Of a stretch of 64,000 bases of DNA, positions 35,650-46,217 are shown piece after piece (the stretch's first letter is position 1; each line of letters opens with the position of its first letter). Source of the stretch: Nocardioides zeae (GTDB lineage: Bacteria; Actinomycetota; Actinomycetes; Propionibacteriales; Nocardioidaceae); contig NZ_JAUTAN010000001.1 of NCBI RefSeq assembly GCF_030818655.1, positions 2,418,001 to 2,482,000 on the forward strand, written 5' to 3'. Under the pieces are notes generated by a model, which saw only the letters and a program-made list of their open reading frames with translations, was not told the origin of the DNA and ran no database searches. The translations under genes and the position numbers were made by a program.

Positions 35650-36265
35650 GCACGCCGCGCCGTACCGGTCGCTCGCCCTCGTCCTCGCCGCGCTGGCACT
35701 CGCCGGTTGCGGCGGGGGCGGGGGCGGTGCCGCGTCCTCGGCGCCGCCCACCGCTCCCCCGTCGACCTCGGCCGGTCCGTCGGCCTCGGCTGGTACCTCG
35801 GGCACCCCGTCCGCTCCGTCCGAGGACGGCTCGCGACCGGTCCGCGTCGAGATCCCGGCCCTCGGGGTCGACGCGGCGCCGATCGACCTCGGCATCGGCG
35901 ACGACGGTGAGCTCGAGGTGCCGTCCGACCCGGACGACGTGGGCTGGTACGTCGGCGGCGGTCGCCCCGGTGAGCGGGGCCCCACGGTGGTCGTCGGCCA
36001 CGTCGACGCCACCGACGGGCCGGCGGTGTTCGCTGACCTCGCGACGCTCGACCCGGGCGACACGGTCGTCGTCCACCGCGCCGACGGACGGGCGGTGACC
36101 TACGTCGTCGAGCGGGCCGAGGCCGTCGAGCAGGACCGGTTCCCCACCGAGCTCGTCTTCGGGGCCACGGCGGACGACCAGCTGCGGCTCATCACGTGCA
36201 CGGGGCCCTACGACCGCGCCGCGGGGCGCTACACCCAGAACCACGTGGTGTTCGCCCGCCCCTGA
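35642..36265 (+). CDS. Class F sortase with lipobox
   Basis: A protein of 207 residues. An N-terminal hydrophobic stretch ends LALAGC, a lipobox, followed by a Ser/Pro/Thr-rich linker and the class F sortase domain. The catalytic triad is H120 (VVVGHVDATDG), C186 (LITCTGPYD) and R196 (AGRYTQN). GTG 35642 overlaps the CHRD gene by 8 nt. A lipid-anchored sortase is unusual; it is probably dedicated to its neighbour or another substrate encoded elsewhere. Confidence 0.87.
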   Translation: MPEHAAPYRSLALVLAALALAGCGGGGGGAASSAPPTAPPSTSAGPSASAGTSGTPSAPSEDGSRPVRVEIPALGVDAAPIDLGIGDDGELEVPSDPDDVGWYVGGGRPGERGPTVVVGHVDATDGPAVFADLATLDPGDTVVVHRADGRAVTYVVERAEAVEQDRFPTELVFGATADDQLRLITCTGPYDRAAGRYTQNHVVFARP

Positions 36266-36303
36266 GGACCGGGGCTGGACGACGCGCTCATCGCGGCCTA
36301 TTG

Positions 36304-36320
36304 TTCCGTGCGGAATATTC
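36304..36320. promoter_or_regulatory. PadR operator candidate
   Basis: The palindrome TTCCGTGCGGAA (36304-36315) overlaps GAATATTC (36313-36320), 20-40 nt before the PadR start and over the likely promoter. This is the expected place for autoregulation of the PadR-pump operon. Confidence 0.5.
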
Positions 36321-36342
36321 GGCGCGGGACAAAGGAGAACCC

Positions 36343-36900
36343 ATGGGACTCACCCCCATCGCCGTCGCCGCGCTCGCGCTGCTCGCGGAGCGTCCGATGC
36401 ACCCGTACGAGATGTTCCAGACCTTGCTCGACCGCCACGAGGACCGTGTCGTCAAGGTGCGGCCCGGCTCGCTCTACCACGCCGTCGAACGCCTCGCCGC
36501 CGCCGGGCTGGCGGAGGTCGCGGGCACCGAGCGCGACGGCAACCGGCCCGAGCGCACGACGTACCGGATCACCGACACGGGCCGCGGCGCCCTCACCGCG
36601 CGGCTCCGCGACCTGCTGCGGGCGCCGGCCGCGGCGTACCCCGAGGCGGCCCTCGGCCTCGCCGAGGCCCACAACCTGCCGCGGGTCGACGTGCTCGCGG
36701 ACCTGTCCCAGCAGCTCGACGCCCTCCGGGCGGACGCCGCCGTGCTCGCCGGGTTGATCGCCTCGGTGCGGGAGCACGACGTGCTGGAGGCCTACTGGAT
36801 CGAGGCGGACCGCGCGCTCCACCTGCGTCGCGCCGAGATCGCCTGGCTCGACACCCTCATCACCCGACTCACCGACGGAGATCTGCCATGGCCGACGTGA
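36343..36900 (+). CDS. PadR-family repressor
   Basis: A repressor of 185 residues with an N-terminal winged helix (ALLAERPMHPYEMFQTLLDRHEDRVVKVRPGSLYHAVERLAAAGL) and a C-terminal helical dimer domain typical of the longer PadR subgroup. The ribosome site is AAAGGAGAA. It overlaps the MFS gene by 13 nt, so it probably controls that pump in response to the pump's substrate. Confidence 0.9.
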   Translation: MGLTPIAVAALALLAERPMHPYEMFQTLLDRHEDRVVKVRPGSLYHAVERLAAAGLAEVAGTERDGNRPERTTYRITDTGRGALTARLRDLLRAPAAAYPEAALGLAEAHNLPRVDVLADLSQQLDALRADAAVLAGLIASVREHDVLEAYWIEADRALHLRRAEIAWLDTLITRLTDGDLPWPT

Positions 36901-38405
36901 CCGCCTCTCCCACCTCCACGACGGACGCCCCCGACACCAATCCCTGGCCGGCGCTCTGGGCCATGGTCATCGGGTTCTTCATGATCCTGGTCGACACCAC
37001 GATCGTGTCGGTGGCGACACCGGCGATCATGACCGGTCTCGACACCGACGTGAACAACGTCATCTGGGTGACGAGCGCCTACCTCCTCGCGTACGCCGTC
37101 CCGCTGCTCGTGACGGGCCGGCTCGGCGACCGGGTCGGCCCGAAGCGCATCTACCTCGTCGGGCTCGGCGTCTTCACCCTCGCCTCCCTGTGGTGCGGGC
37201 TGACGTCGACCATCGAGGGCCTCATCGTGGCGCGGGTGCTCCAGGGCTTCGGCGCCTCGATGATGACGCCCCAGACGATGGCCGTCATCACCCGCACCTT
37301 CCCGGCCGCCCGACGCGGACCGGCCATGGCGCTGTGGGGCGCGACGGCCGGCGTCGCCACGCTCGTCGGACCGATCCTCGGCGGCGTGCTGGTGGACGGC
37401 CCCGGCTGGGAGTGGATCTTCTTCATCAACGTGCCGGTCGGCGTCGTCGCGTTCGTGCTCGCCCTGCGCCTCGTGCCCGCGCTGCCCACCCACGCGCACA
37501 CCTTCGACTGGGTCGGGGTGGCGCTCAGCGCCGTCGGGATGTTCCTGCTGGTGTTCGGGATCCAGGAGGGCGAGAAGTACGACTGGGGCACCATCACCGG
37601 GATCATCTCGGTGCCGCTCCTCATCGTCGGCGGCCTCGTCGTGCTCGCCGTCTTCGTCGGCTGGCAGGCGCGGATCGAGCGTGAGCCGCTCGTGCCGCTC
37701 GGCCTCTTCCGCGACCGCAACTTCTCGTTGGCCAACGGGGGCATCACGCTCGTGGCGTTCGCGGTGACGGCGTTCAGCTTCCCCGTCACGCTCTGGGCGC
37801 AGGCGGCGCGCGGCTGGTCCCCCACCGAGACCGGTCTCCTCCTGGTGCCGATGGCCCTGGCCACGGGCTTCCTGGCTCCGCTCGTGGGCCGGCTCGTCGA
37901 CCGCGTCCACCCCCGCAGCATCACCGCCGCCGGGTTCCTGTTCTCGGCCGTCGCGCTCGCGTGGCTCAGCCGCGTGATGACGCCGGACAGCCCGGTGTGG
38001 CAGGTGCTCCTGCCCCTCGCGCTCTTCGGTGCGGGCAGCGCGTTCCTCTGGGCGCCCCTGTCGGCCACCGCCACCCGCAACCTCCCGCTGTCGTCGGCGG
38101 GCGCCGGGTCGGGCGTCTACAACACGACCCGGCAGATCGGTGCCGTCCTGGGCAGTGCCGCCGTCGCAGCCCTCATCCAGGCCCGGCTCACGGCGAACCT
38201 GCCCGGCGCGGGCGGCTCGGTCGACGAGGTCCGCACGGGCACCGGGGCGATGCCGCCCGAGGTCGCGGCGCAGTTCTCGGACGCGATGGCCCAGGCCGTG
38301 CTGCTGCCCGCGGCCGCGATGGCGCTCGGGGTCGTGCTCGTGCTGTTCTTCGCGCGGCCGGCGTTCGCGCGCGCGGGTGGGGCGTCGGAGCGGGCTGCTC
38401 AGTAG
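36888..38405 (+). CDS. MFS multidrug efflux transporter, DHA2 (14-TM) type
   Basis: A protein of 505 residues with 14 hydrophobic segments. Motif A is GRLGDRVGPKRIYLVG and motif C lies around ATAGVATLVGPILGG. The start MVIGFFMILVDTTIVSVATPAI is typical of EmrB/QacA-type drug/proton antiporters. It is translationally coupled to PadR and followed by a strong hairpin. Substrate unknown. Confidence 0.9.
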   Translation: MADVTASPTSTTDAPDTNPWPALWAMVIGFFMILVDTTIVSVATPAIMTGLDTDVNNVIWVTSAYLLAYAVPLLVTGRLGDRVGPKRIYLVGLGVFTLASLWCGLTSTIEGLIVARVLQGFGASMMTPQTMAVITRTFPAARRGPAMALWGATAGVATLVGPILGGVLVDGPGWEWIFFINVPVGVVAFVLALRLVPALPTHAHTFDWVGVALSAVGMFLLVFGIQEGEKYDWGTITGIISVPLLIVGGLVVLAVFVGWQARIEREPLVPLGLFRDRNFSLANGGITLVAFAVTAFSFPVTLWAQAARGWSPTETGLLLVPMALATGFLAPLVGRLVDRVHPRSITAAGFLFSAVALAWLSRVMTPDSPVWQVLLPLALFGAGSAFLWAPLSATATRNLPLSSAGAGSGVYNTTRQIGAVLGSAAVAALIQARLTANLPGAGGSVDEVRTGTGAMPPEVAAQFSDAMAQAVLLPAAAMALGVVLVLFFARPAFARAGGASERAAQ

Positions 38406-38446
38406 GCCTGGGCGCCCGGGGCCCGGCCGGGTCCGGGCACCCGGGT

Positions 38447-38522
38447 GAGGAAAACGCGGACCGGAGGTGCTGAGAGGTCCGCGTTTTCCTCGTCCGGGCC
38501 CGGATGCGTCCGCGTTTTCTTT
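38447..38522. terminator. Strong hairpin plus partial third arm between MFS and ilvD genes
   Basis: A perfect 16-bp stem starting GAGGAAAACGCGGACC (38447-38462) with its complement at 38476-38491 and a 13-nt loop is followed by another partial arm TCCGCGTTTTCT (about 38509-38520). It probably terminates the convergent transcripts. The rest of the 335-bp gap (38406-38740) shows no gene. Confidence 0.7.
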
Positions 38523-38740
38523 CTACCGGGTCGGGTCACCGCCGACCACGGGCCCCGACCATCAGGCGCCGGGCCTCCGCCGGGGGCCGGGCCAGCCGGG
38601 CGGGCGCGCGCGGAACCGGCCCGCGGAGCGGGTCGTCACCGGGACGGGGACGGACCAGCGCCGCGAGCGGGTGCCACGCGTCGAGCTCGGCCGCGGACGG
38701 GGGGTGCTCCTCCGGGGCGGCCGAGCGGGTCGGCAGCGGA

Positions 38741-40462
38741 TCAGCCCGTGACCGCGCCGTGGGCGGCCGAGCCGACGGTGCGGGCGTACTTGCCCAGGAC
38801 GCCGCGCGTGTACTTCGGCGGCAGCGGCTCCCAGCCCACCTTGCGGCGCTCGAGCTCCTCGTCGTCGATGGCGACGTCGAGGCGGCGGTTGGCCACGTCG
38901 AGCGTGATCGGGTCGCCGTCGCGGACGAAGGCGATGGGACCGCCGTCGACGGCCTCGGGCGCGACGTGGCCGACGCAGAGGCCGGTCGTGCCGCCGGAGA
39001 ACCGGCCGTCGGTGAGGAGCAGGACGTCCTTGCCGAGGCCGGCGCCCTTGATGGCACCGGTGATGGCGAGCATCTCGCGCATGCCCGGGCCGCCCTTGGG
39101 GCCCTCGTAGCGGATGACCACGACGTCCCGCGGCTTCAGCTCGCCCGCGGCGAGCGCCGCCATCGCGGCCTTCTCGCCGTCGAACACGCGGGCCGTGCCC
39201 TCGAAGACCGACTCGTCGAAGCCGGCCGACTTCACGACGGCGCCCTCGGGCGCCAGCGTGCCGTGGAGGATCGTCAGGCCGCCCGTGGCGTGGATCGGGC
39301 GGTCGATCTTGCGGATGACGTCGTCGTCGACCTGCGGCGGGGCGATGTCGGCGAGGTTCTCCGCCATCGTCCTGCCGGTCACGGTCAGGCAGTCGCCGTG
39401 GAGGAGACCCGCGTCGAGCAGGGCCTTCATCACCATGGGGATGCCGCCCTTCTGGTCGACGTCGTACATCACGTACTTGCCGAAGGGCTTGAGGTCGCCG
39501 AGGTGCGGCACCTTGTCGCCGACGCGGTTGAAGTCGTCGAGCGTCAGGTCGACCTCGGCCTCGCGGGCGATGGCGAGGAGGTGGAGGACCGCGTTGGTGG
39601 AGCCGCCGAGCGCCATGACGACGGTGATGGCGTTCTCGAACGCCTCCTTCGTCATGATCTGGCGGGCCGTGATGCCGCGTCGCAGCATCTCGACGACGGC
39701 CTCGCCCGACTTGTGGGCGAACCCGTCACGGCGGCGGTCGACGGCCGGCGGCGCGGCCGAGCCGGGGATCGACATGCCGAGGGCCTCGGCGACGGCGGCC
39801 ATGGTGTTGGCCGTGTACATGCCGCCGCACGCACCCTCGCCGGGACAGATCGCGCGCTCGACCTTGTCGACCTCGGCCTGCGAGATCTTGCCGGCCAGGC
39901 AGGCGCCGACGGCCTCGAAGGCGTCGATGATCGTGACGTCGCGCCCGTCGACCTTGCCGGGCATGATCGAGCCGGCGTAGAGGAACACGCTCGCCAGGTC
40001 GAGGCGCGCGGCGGCCATGAGCATGCCGGGCAGCGACTTGTCGCAGCCCGCGAGCAGCACGGAGCCGTCGAGGCGCTCGGCCATCATCACGGTCTCGACC
40101 GAGTCGGCGATGACCTCGCGGGAGACGAGCGAGAAGTGCATGCCCTCGTGGCCCATCGAGATGCCGTCGGACACCGAGATGGTGCCGAACTCCAGCGGGT
40201 AGCCGCCGGCCGCGTGCACACCGTTCTTCACGGCCTTCGCGAGGCGGTCGAGCGGCAGGTTGCAGGGCGTGATCTCGTTCCACGACGACGCGACGCCGAT
40301 CTGCGGCTTCACCCAGTCGTCGTCCCCCATGCCGACCGCACGGAGCATGCCCCGGGCGGCGGTCGCCTGGAGGCCGTCCGTCACGTCGCGGGAACGCGGC
40401 TTGATGTCGGGGGTGCTGGGAGCCGCGGGCGCGGCAGGGGTCGAGGGCGTGCCACCGGTCAT
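38741..40462 (-). CDS. ilvD: Dihydroxy-acid dehydratase
   Basis: An Fe-S dehydratase of 573 residues that forms the 2-oxo acid precursors of Val and Ile. Its cluster cysteines lie in [11 protein letters not shown] and [16 protein letters not shown], with the earlier [18 protein letters not shown] C-terminal domain closes the protein. ATG 40462 matches family length. No attenuator was found upstream. It stands alone here, separated from ilvBNC. Confidence 0.95.
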   Translation of the reverse strand: MTGGTPSTPAAPAAPSTPDIKPRSRDVTDGLQATAARGMLRAVGMGDDDWVKPQIGVASSWNEITPCNLPLDRLAKAVKNGVHAAGGYPLEFGTISVSDGISMGHEGMHFSLVSREVIADSVETVMMAERLDGSVLLAGCDKSLPGMLMAAARLDLASVFLYAGSIMPGKVDGRDVTIIDAFEAVGACLAGKISQAEVDKVERAICPGEGACGGMYTANTMAAVAEALGMSIPGSAAPPAVDRRRDGFAHKSGEAVVEMLRRGITARQIMTKEAFENAITVVMALGGSTNAVLHLLAIAREAEVDLTLDDFNRVGDKVPHLGDLKPFGKYVMYDVDQKGGIPMVMKALLDAGLLHGDCLTVTGRTMAENLADIAPPQVDDDVIRKIDRPIHATGGLTILHGTLAPEGAVVKSAGFDESVFEGTARVFDGEKAAMAALAAGELKPRDVVVIRYEGPKGGPGMREMLAITGAIKGAGLGKDVLLLTDGRFSGGTTGLCVGHVAPEAVDGGPIAFVRDGDPITLDVANRRLDVAIDDEELERRKVGWEPLPPKYTRGVLGKYARTVGSAAHGAVTG

Positions 40463-40526
40463 GGCGCAAGGGTAGACCCGGCGGTTCCCGCGTCGTACGG
40501 CGTCCCGCGGGACCGACCGCCCCGCT

Positions 40527-42022
<1,496 letters not shown>

Positions 42023-42034
42023 TAGCCTGTAGCC

Positions 42035-42796
42035 GTGACGCGACAGATCGACTGGGGCGACCGTGCCGCCGTGCTCTTCGACCTCGACGGGGTGATCACC
42101 CCGACCGCCGAGGTCCACATGCGGGCGTGGGAGGTCATGTTCAACGACTTCCTCGCCGGTTGGGAGGGCGAGGGCGACACCGCGACCTACACGGACCAGG
42201 ACTACTTCGACCACGTGGACGGCAAGCCGCGGTACGACGGGGTGCGCGACTTCCTCGCCTCCCGCGGCATCCCGCTGCCCGAGGGCGAGGAGTCGGACGG
42301 TCCCGAGACGGACACGGTGCGCGGGCTGGGCGACCGGAAGAACGACGCCTTCAACGCGGTGCTCGAGCGCGACGGGGTGACGGCGTACCCGGGCTCCGTG
42401 GCGCTGCTCGACCACCTGGCGACCCTGCCGGTGCGGCTCGGCGTCGTCTCCTCCTCGGCGAACGCGCCGGCGGTGCTCGAGGCCGCCGGGCTCCTCGACC
42501 GGTTCGAGACGGTCGTCTCCGGTGCCGTCGCGCACGAGCTGGGCCTGCCGGGCAAGCCCGCGCCCGACACGTTCCTCCACGCCGCGCAGGTGCTGGGCGC
42601 GACCGCCGCCACCAGCGTCGTGATCGAGGACGCCGTCTCCGGTGTCCGCGCCGGCGCGACCGGACGGTTCGCGGACGTGGTCGGCGTCGACCGCGGCGCC
42701 GGCGCCGAGGCGCTCACGGCCGCGGGGGCGACCCTCGTGGTCGACGACCTGGCCGAGCTCGTGCCCGGCTCGGCGGACGGCGAGGGCGACGCCTGA
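42035..42796 (+). CDS. Beta-phosphoglucomutase-type HAD phosphatase/mutase
   Basis: A HAD enzyme of 253 residues. Motif I is FDLDGVITPTAEVH (nucleophile and acid/base aspartates), motif II VVSSSANA, motif III GKPAPDTFLHAAQVLG then VIEDAVSGVRAG. A helical cap carries substrate specificity. It would convert beta-glucose 1-phosphate, released by the adjacent GH65 phosphorylase, to glucose 6-phosphate. The stop shares a base with the GH65 ATG (TGATG). Confidence 0.88.
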   Translation: MTRQIDWGDRAAVLFDLDGVITPTAEVHMRAWEVMFNDFLAGWEGEGDTATYTDQDYFDHVDGKPRYDGVRDFLASRGIPLPEGEESDGPETDTVRGLGDRKNDAFNAVLERDGVTAYPGSVALLDHLATLPVRLGVVSSSANAPAVLEAAGLLDRFETVVSGAVAHELGLPGKPAPDTFLHAAQVLGATAATSVVIEDAVSGVRAGATGRFADVVGVDRGAGAEALTAAGATLVVDDLAELVPGSADGEGDA

Positions 42797-45310
42797 TGGC
42801 CACCATGACCAAGGACATCCCCGAGGACCCGCTCGACCGCGGCCGGTTCCCGGTCGACCCGTGGCGGTTCGTGGAGACCGACCACTACCCCGGCGACCTC
42901 GGCCTGACCGAGACGCTGTTCGCCGTCTCCAACGGCTACCTGGGCATGCGCGGCAACCCGGCCGAGGGCCGTGACGCCCACGCGCACGGCACCTTCATCA
43001 ACGGCTTCCACGAGACCTGGCCGATCCAGCACGCGGAGAGCGCCTTCGGCTTCGCGCGCACCGGTCAGACGATCGTCAACGTGCCGGACGTCAAGGTGCT
43101 CAAGCTCTACGTCGACGACGAGCCGCTCAACCTGGGCACGGCGGACCTGGAGCACTACGAGCGCAGCCTCGACTTCGCGTCGGGCGTGCTGAGCCGCACC
43201 CTCGTGTGGCGCACCCCCGCGGGCAAGCGCGTGCGGGTCGTCTCGACCCGGATGGTGTCGATGACGGAGCGCCACCTGGCGCTGCTCAGCCTCGAGGTCA
43301 CGATGCTCGACGGCGACGCGCCGATCGTCATCTCCTCGCAGATGCTCAACCGCCAGGACGGCAAGGACGAGTACCACGTCGCCGACGCCGCGCTCGGCGA
43401 GGGCATCGACCCCCGCAAGGCCGCCGGCTTCGACCACCGCGTGCTGCTCCCCCGGGCCCACTACTCCACCGACCAGCGCATGATGCTCGGCTACGTGTGC
43501 GCCCGGTCGCGGATGACGGTCGCGGTCGCCGCCGACCACGTGCTGACGTGCGACGACACCTACGAGATCATCCACAGCGCCGAGGAGGACTCGGCCAAGT
43601 ACGTCGTCCGGGTCGACGCCACCGAGGGCAACACGGTGACGCTGGAGAAGGCGGTCGCCTACCACTCGTCGCGCGGCGTGCCCGTGCGCGAGCTCTCCGA
43701 CCGCTGCGACCGCACGCTCGACCGGGTCCGCCGCATCGGCATCCCCCACTTCCACGCCGAGCAGCGCGCCTGGTACGACCGCTTCTGGGCGGACGCCGAC
43801 ATCGAGGTCGAGGGGCACCCGGAGCTGCAGCAGGCCATCCGCTTCAACCTCTTCCAGCTGGCGCAGGCCAGCGCGCGCGCCGACCAGCAGGGCATCCCCG
43901 CGAAGGGCGTGACGGGGTCGGGCTACGAGGGGCACTACTTCTGGGACACGGAGATCTACGTGCTCCCGTTCCTCACCTACACGCAGCCCGACGCGGCCCG
44001 CAACGCCCTGCACTTCCGCTGCCGGATGCTGCCCGCCGCGCGCGAGCGGGCCCGCGAGATGGCGCAGGAGGGCGCCCTCTTCCCCTGGCGCACCATCAAC
44101 GGTGAGGAGGCGTCGGCCTACTACGCCGCGGGCACCGCCCAGGTGCACATCGACGCCGACATCTCCTACGCCCTGAGCAAGTACGTCGACGCCACGGGCG
44201 ACTCGGGGTTCCTGGTGCGCGACGGCATCGACATCCTGGTGGAGACCGCCCGGATGTGGGCCGACCTCGGGTTCTGGCGCACCAACGGCGCCGCGTCGTT
44301 CCACATCCACGGTGTGACCGGTCCCGACGAGTACACGACGGTCGTCAACAACAACCTGTTCACCAACGTCATGGCGCGCTACAACCTGGAGCAGGCCGTG
44401 CAGGCGGTGCGCGAGGTCGCGGTGAGCGACCCCGCGGCGTACACGCAGATCGTCGCGCGGACCGGGCTGCAGCCGGACGAGGTCGAGGAGTGGGCCCGCT
44501 GCGCGGCCGGGATGACCATCCCGGTTCGACGAGACCCTCGGCATCCACCCGCAGGACGAGCACTTCCTCGACCGCGAGGTGTGGGACCTCTCGCGCACGC
44601 CGATCGAGCTGCGTCCGCTGCTGCTGCACTACCACCCGCTGGTGATCTACCGGTTCCAGGTGCTCAAGCAGGCCGACGTCGTGCTGGCGCTGTTCCTCCA
44701 GGGCGACCGGTTCACGCCGGAGGAGAAGAAGGCCGACTTCGACTACTACGACCCCATCACGACGGGCGACTCCACGCTCTCGGCGGTCGTGCAGTCGGTG
44801 ATGGCGGCCGAGGTGGGCTACCACGAGGCCGCGATGAAGTACTTCCGCTCGGCGCTCTACGTGGACCTCGCCGACCTGCACGGCAACACGGTCGACGGCC
44901 TCCACGTCGCGTCGATGGGCGGTGTGTGGCAGACGCTCGTGTGCGGGTTCGGCGGCATGCGCGACCACGGCGGACGGCTCTCCTTCGACCCGCGCCTGCC
45001 GGTCGACTGGCCGTCGCTGTCGTTCCCGCTGCGCTGGCAGGACGTCACGGCGGACATCACCGTCACCCAGGAGACGATGACCGTCGCGGTCCGCGGCGAG
45101 GAGGGCACGTTCCCCTTCCGCGTGCGCGGGACCGACCACGTCGCCCACCCCGGTCACGACGTCGTCGTCGACCTCGACGGCCAGGGCCCGCGCATCGACG
45201 GCCTGCTCGGCGACCGGCCGCTCATCGGCGGCCACCGCGCCGACGGCACCGTCATCACCGCGGGCGTGCCGAGCCCCGTCGTCGGCCCGGACGAGGAGCT
45301 GCCGGTCTGA
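42796..45310 (+). pseudogene. GH65 glycoside phosphorylase (maltose/trehalose/kojibiose type), single-base frameshift
   Basis: A phosphorylase of about 838 residues. The N-terminal beta-sandwich (residues to about 290) precedes the (alpha/alpha)6 barrel. The general acid is E512 in VTGPDEYTT. The barrel motif GYEGHYFWDTEIYVLPFL and the late DLHGNTVDGLHVASMGGVWQ are present. At about 44523-44524 one extra G shifts the frame; the protein continues FDETLGIHPQDEHFLDREVWDL normally to LPV. Its partner is beta-phosphoglucomutase. Exact substrate not readable from sequence. Confidence 0.86.
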
Positions 45311-45342
45311 GCCCACCGGACCCACCGCACTAGCATCGGCGC

Positions 45343-46197
45343 GTGCGACGTGCGGTGGGTCTGGTCCTGGTCGGCATCGCGTCGGTGCAGATCGGCGCCG
45401 CCTTCGCCAAGGGGCTCTTCGGCGAGGTGTCGCCGACCACCATCGTCTGGCTGCGGCTGCTGACGAGCACCCTCGTGCTCCTGCTGTGGATCCGCCCGTC
45501 GCTGCGGGGACGGAGCCGGGCCGACTGGTACGTCGTGGTGGGCTTCGGGCTCAGCCTCGGGCTGATGAACTGGGCCATCTACCAGTCCTTCGCCCGCATC
45601 CCCATCGGGATCGCGGTGACCATCGAGTTCGTCGGGCCGCTCACCCTCGCCCTGCTGGGATCGCGTCGGGTCCGGGACCTCGTGTGGGTCGGCCTGGCGG
45701 CCGCCGGCGTGGTGCTGCTCGGGGCGGAGCCGGCGGACCTCGACCCGGTGGGCGTCGGGTTCGCGCTCCTCGCCGGGGCCGCGTGGGCGGCGTACATCCT
45801 GCTGAGCGCCCGCACCGGCGCGCGCTGGGAGGGTCTCGACGGGCTCGCCGTGGCGAGCCTGGTCGCGGTGCTGCCGCTGACGCCGCACGTGCTCGCCGTC
45901 CACGGCGACGTGCTGCTCGACCCCCGGGTGCTGCTCGTCGGGCTCGCGGTGGGGCTGCTCAGCTCGGTGATCCCCTACAGCTGCGAGCTCGTGGCGCTCC
46001 GGACCCTGCCCCCGTCGGTGTTCGGGATCCTGATGAGCCTGGAGCCGGCCGCCGCCGCCGTCGCCGCCCTCGTCGTGCTCGGCGAGCTGCTCACGGCGCT
46101 GCAGGTCGCGGCCATCGCCTGCGTCGTTGCGGCGGTGGCCGGCGCGACCGCGACGTCGCGGGGCGGACCCGTGCACTCCGGGCCCGCCCCGGACTGA
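45343..46197 (+). CDS. EamA/DMT-family transporter
   Basis: A protein of 284 residues with ten hydrophobic segments in two EamA repeats (FAKGLFGEVSPTTIVWLRLL; the second half IPYSCELVALRTLPPSVFGILMSLEPAAAAVAALVVLGE). It resembles RhtA-type amino acid exporters. GTG 45343. Substrate unknown; given the surrounding amino acid genes, export of amino acids is possible but unproven. Confidence 0.82.
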   Translation: MRRAVGLVLVGIASVQIGAAFAKGLFGEVSPTTIVWLRLLTSTLVLLLWIRPSLRGRSRADWYVVVGFGLSLGLMNWAIYQSFARIPIGIAVTIEFVGPLTLALLGSRRVRDLVWVGLAAAGVVLLGAEPADLDPVGVGFALLAGAAWAAYILLSARTGARWEGLDGLAVASLVAVLPLTPHVLAVHGDVLLDPRVLLVGLAVGLLSSVIPYSCELVALRTLPPSVFGILMSLEPAAAAVAALVVLGELLTALQVAAIACVVAAVAGATATSRGGPVHSGPAPD

Positions 46198-46217
46198 GGC
46201 GCCGCGGCGCGGTCGCG

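Noticed and set aside
38501..38740. Small coding frames between the MFS and ilvD genes
   Set aside because: Weak composition and no ribosome site; hairpins explain the region better.
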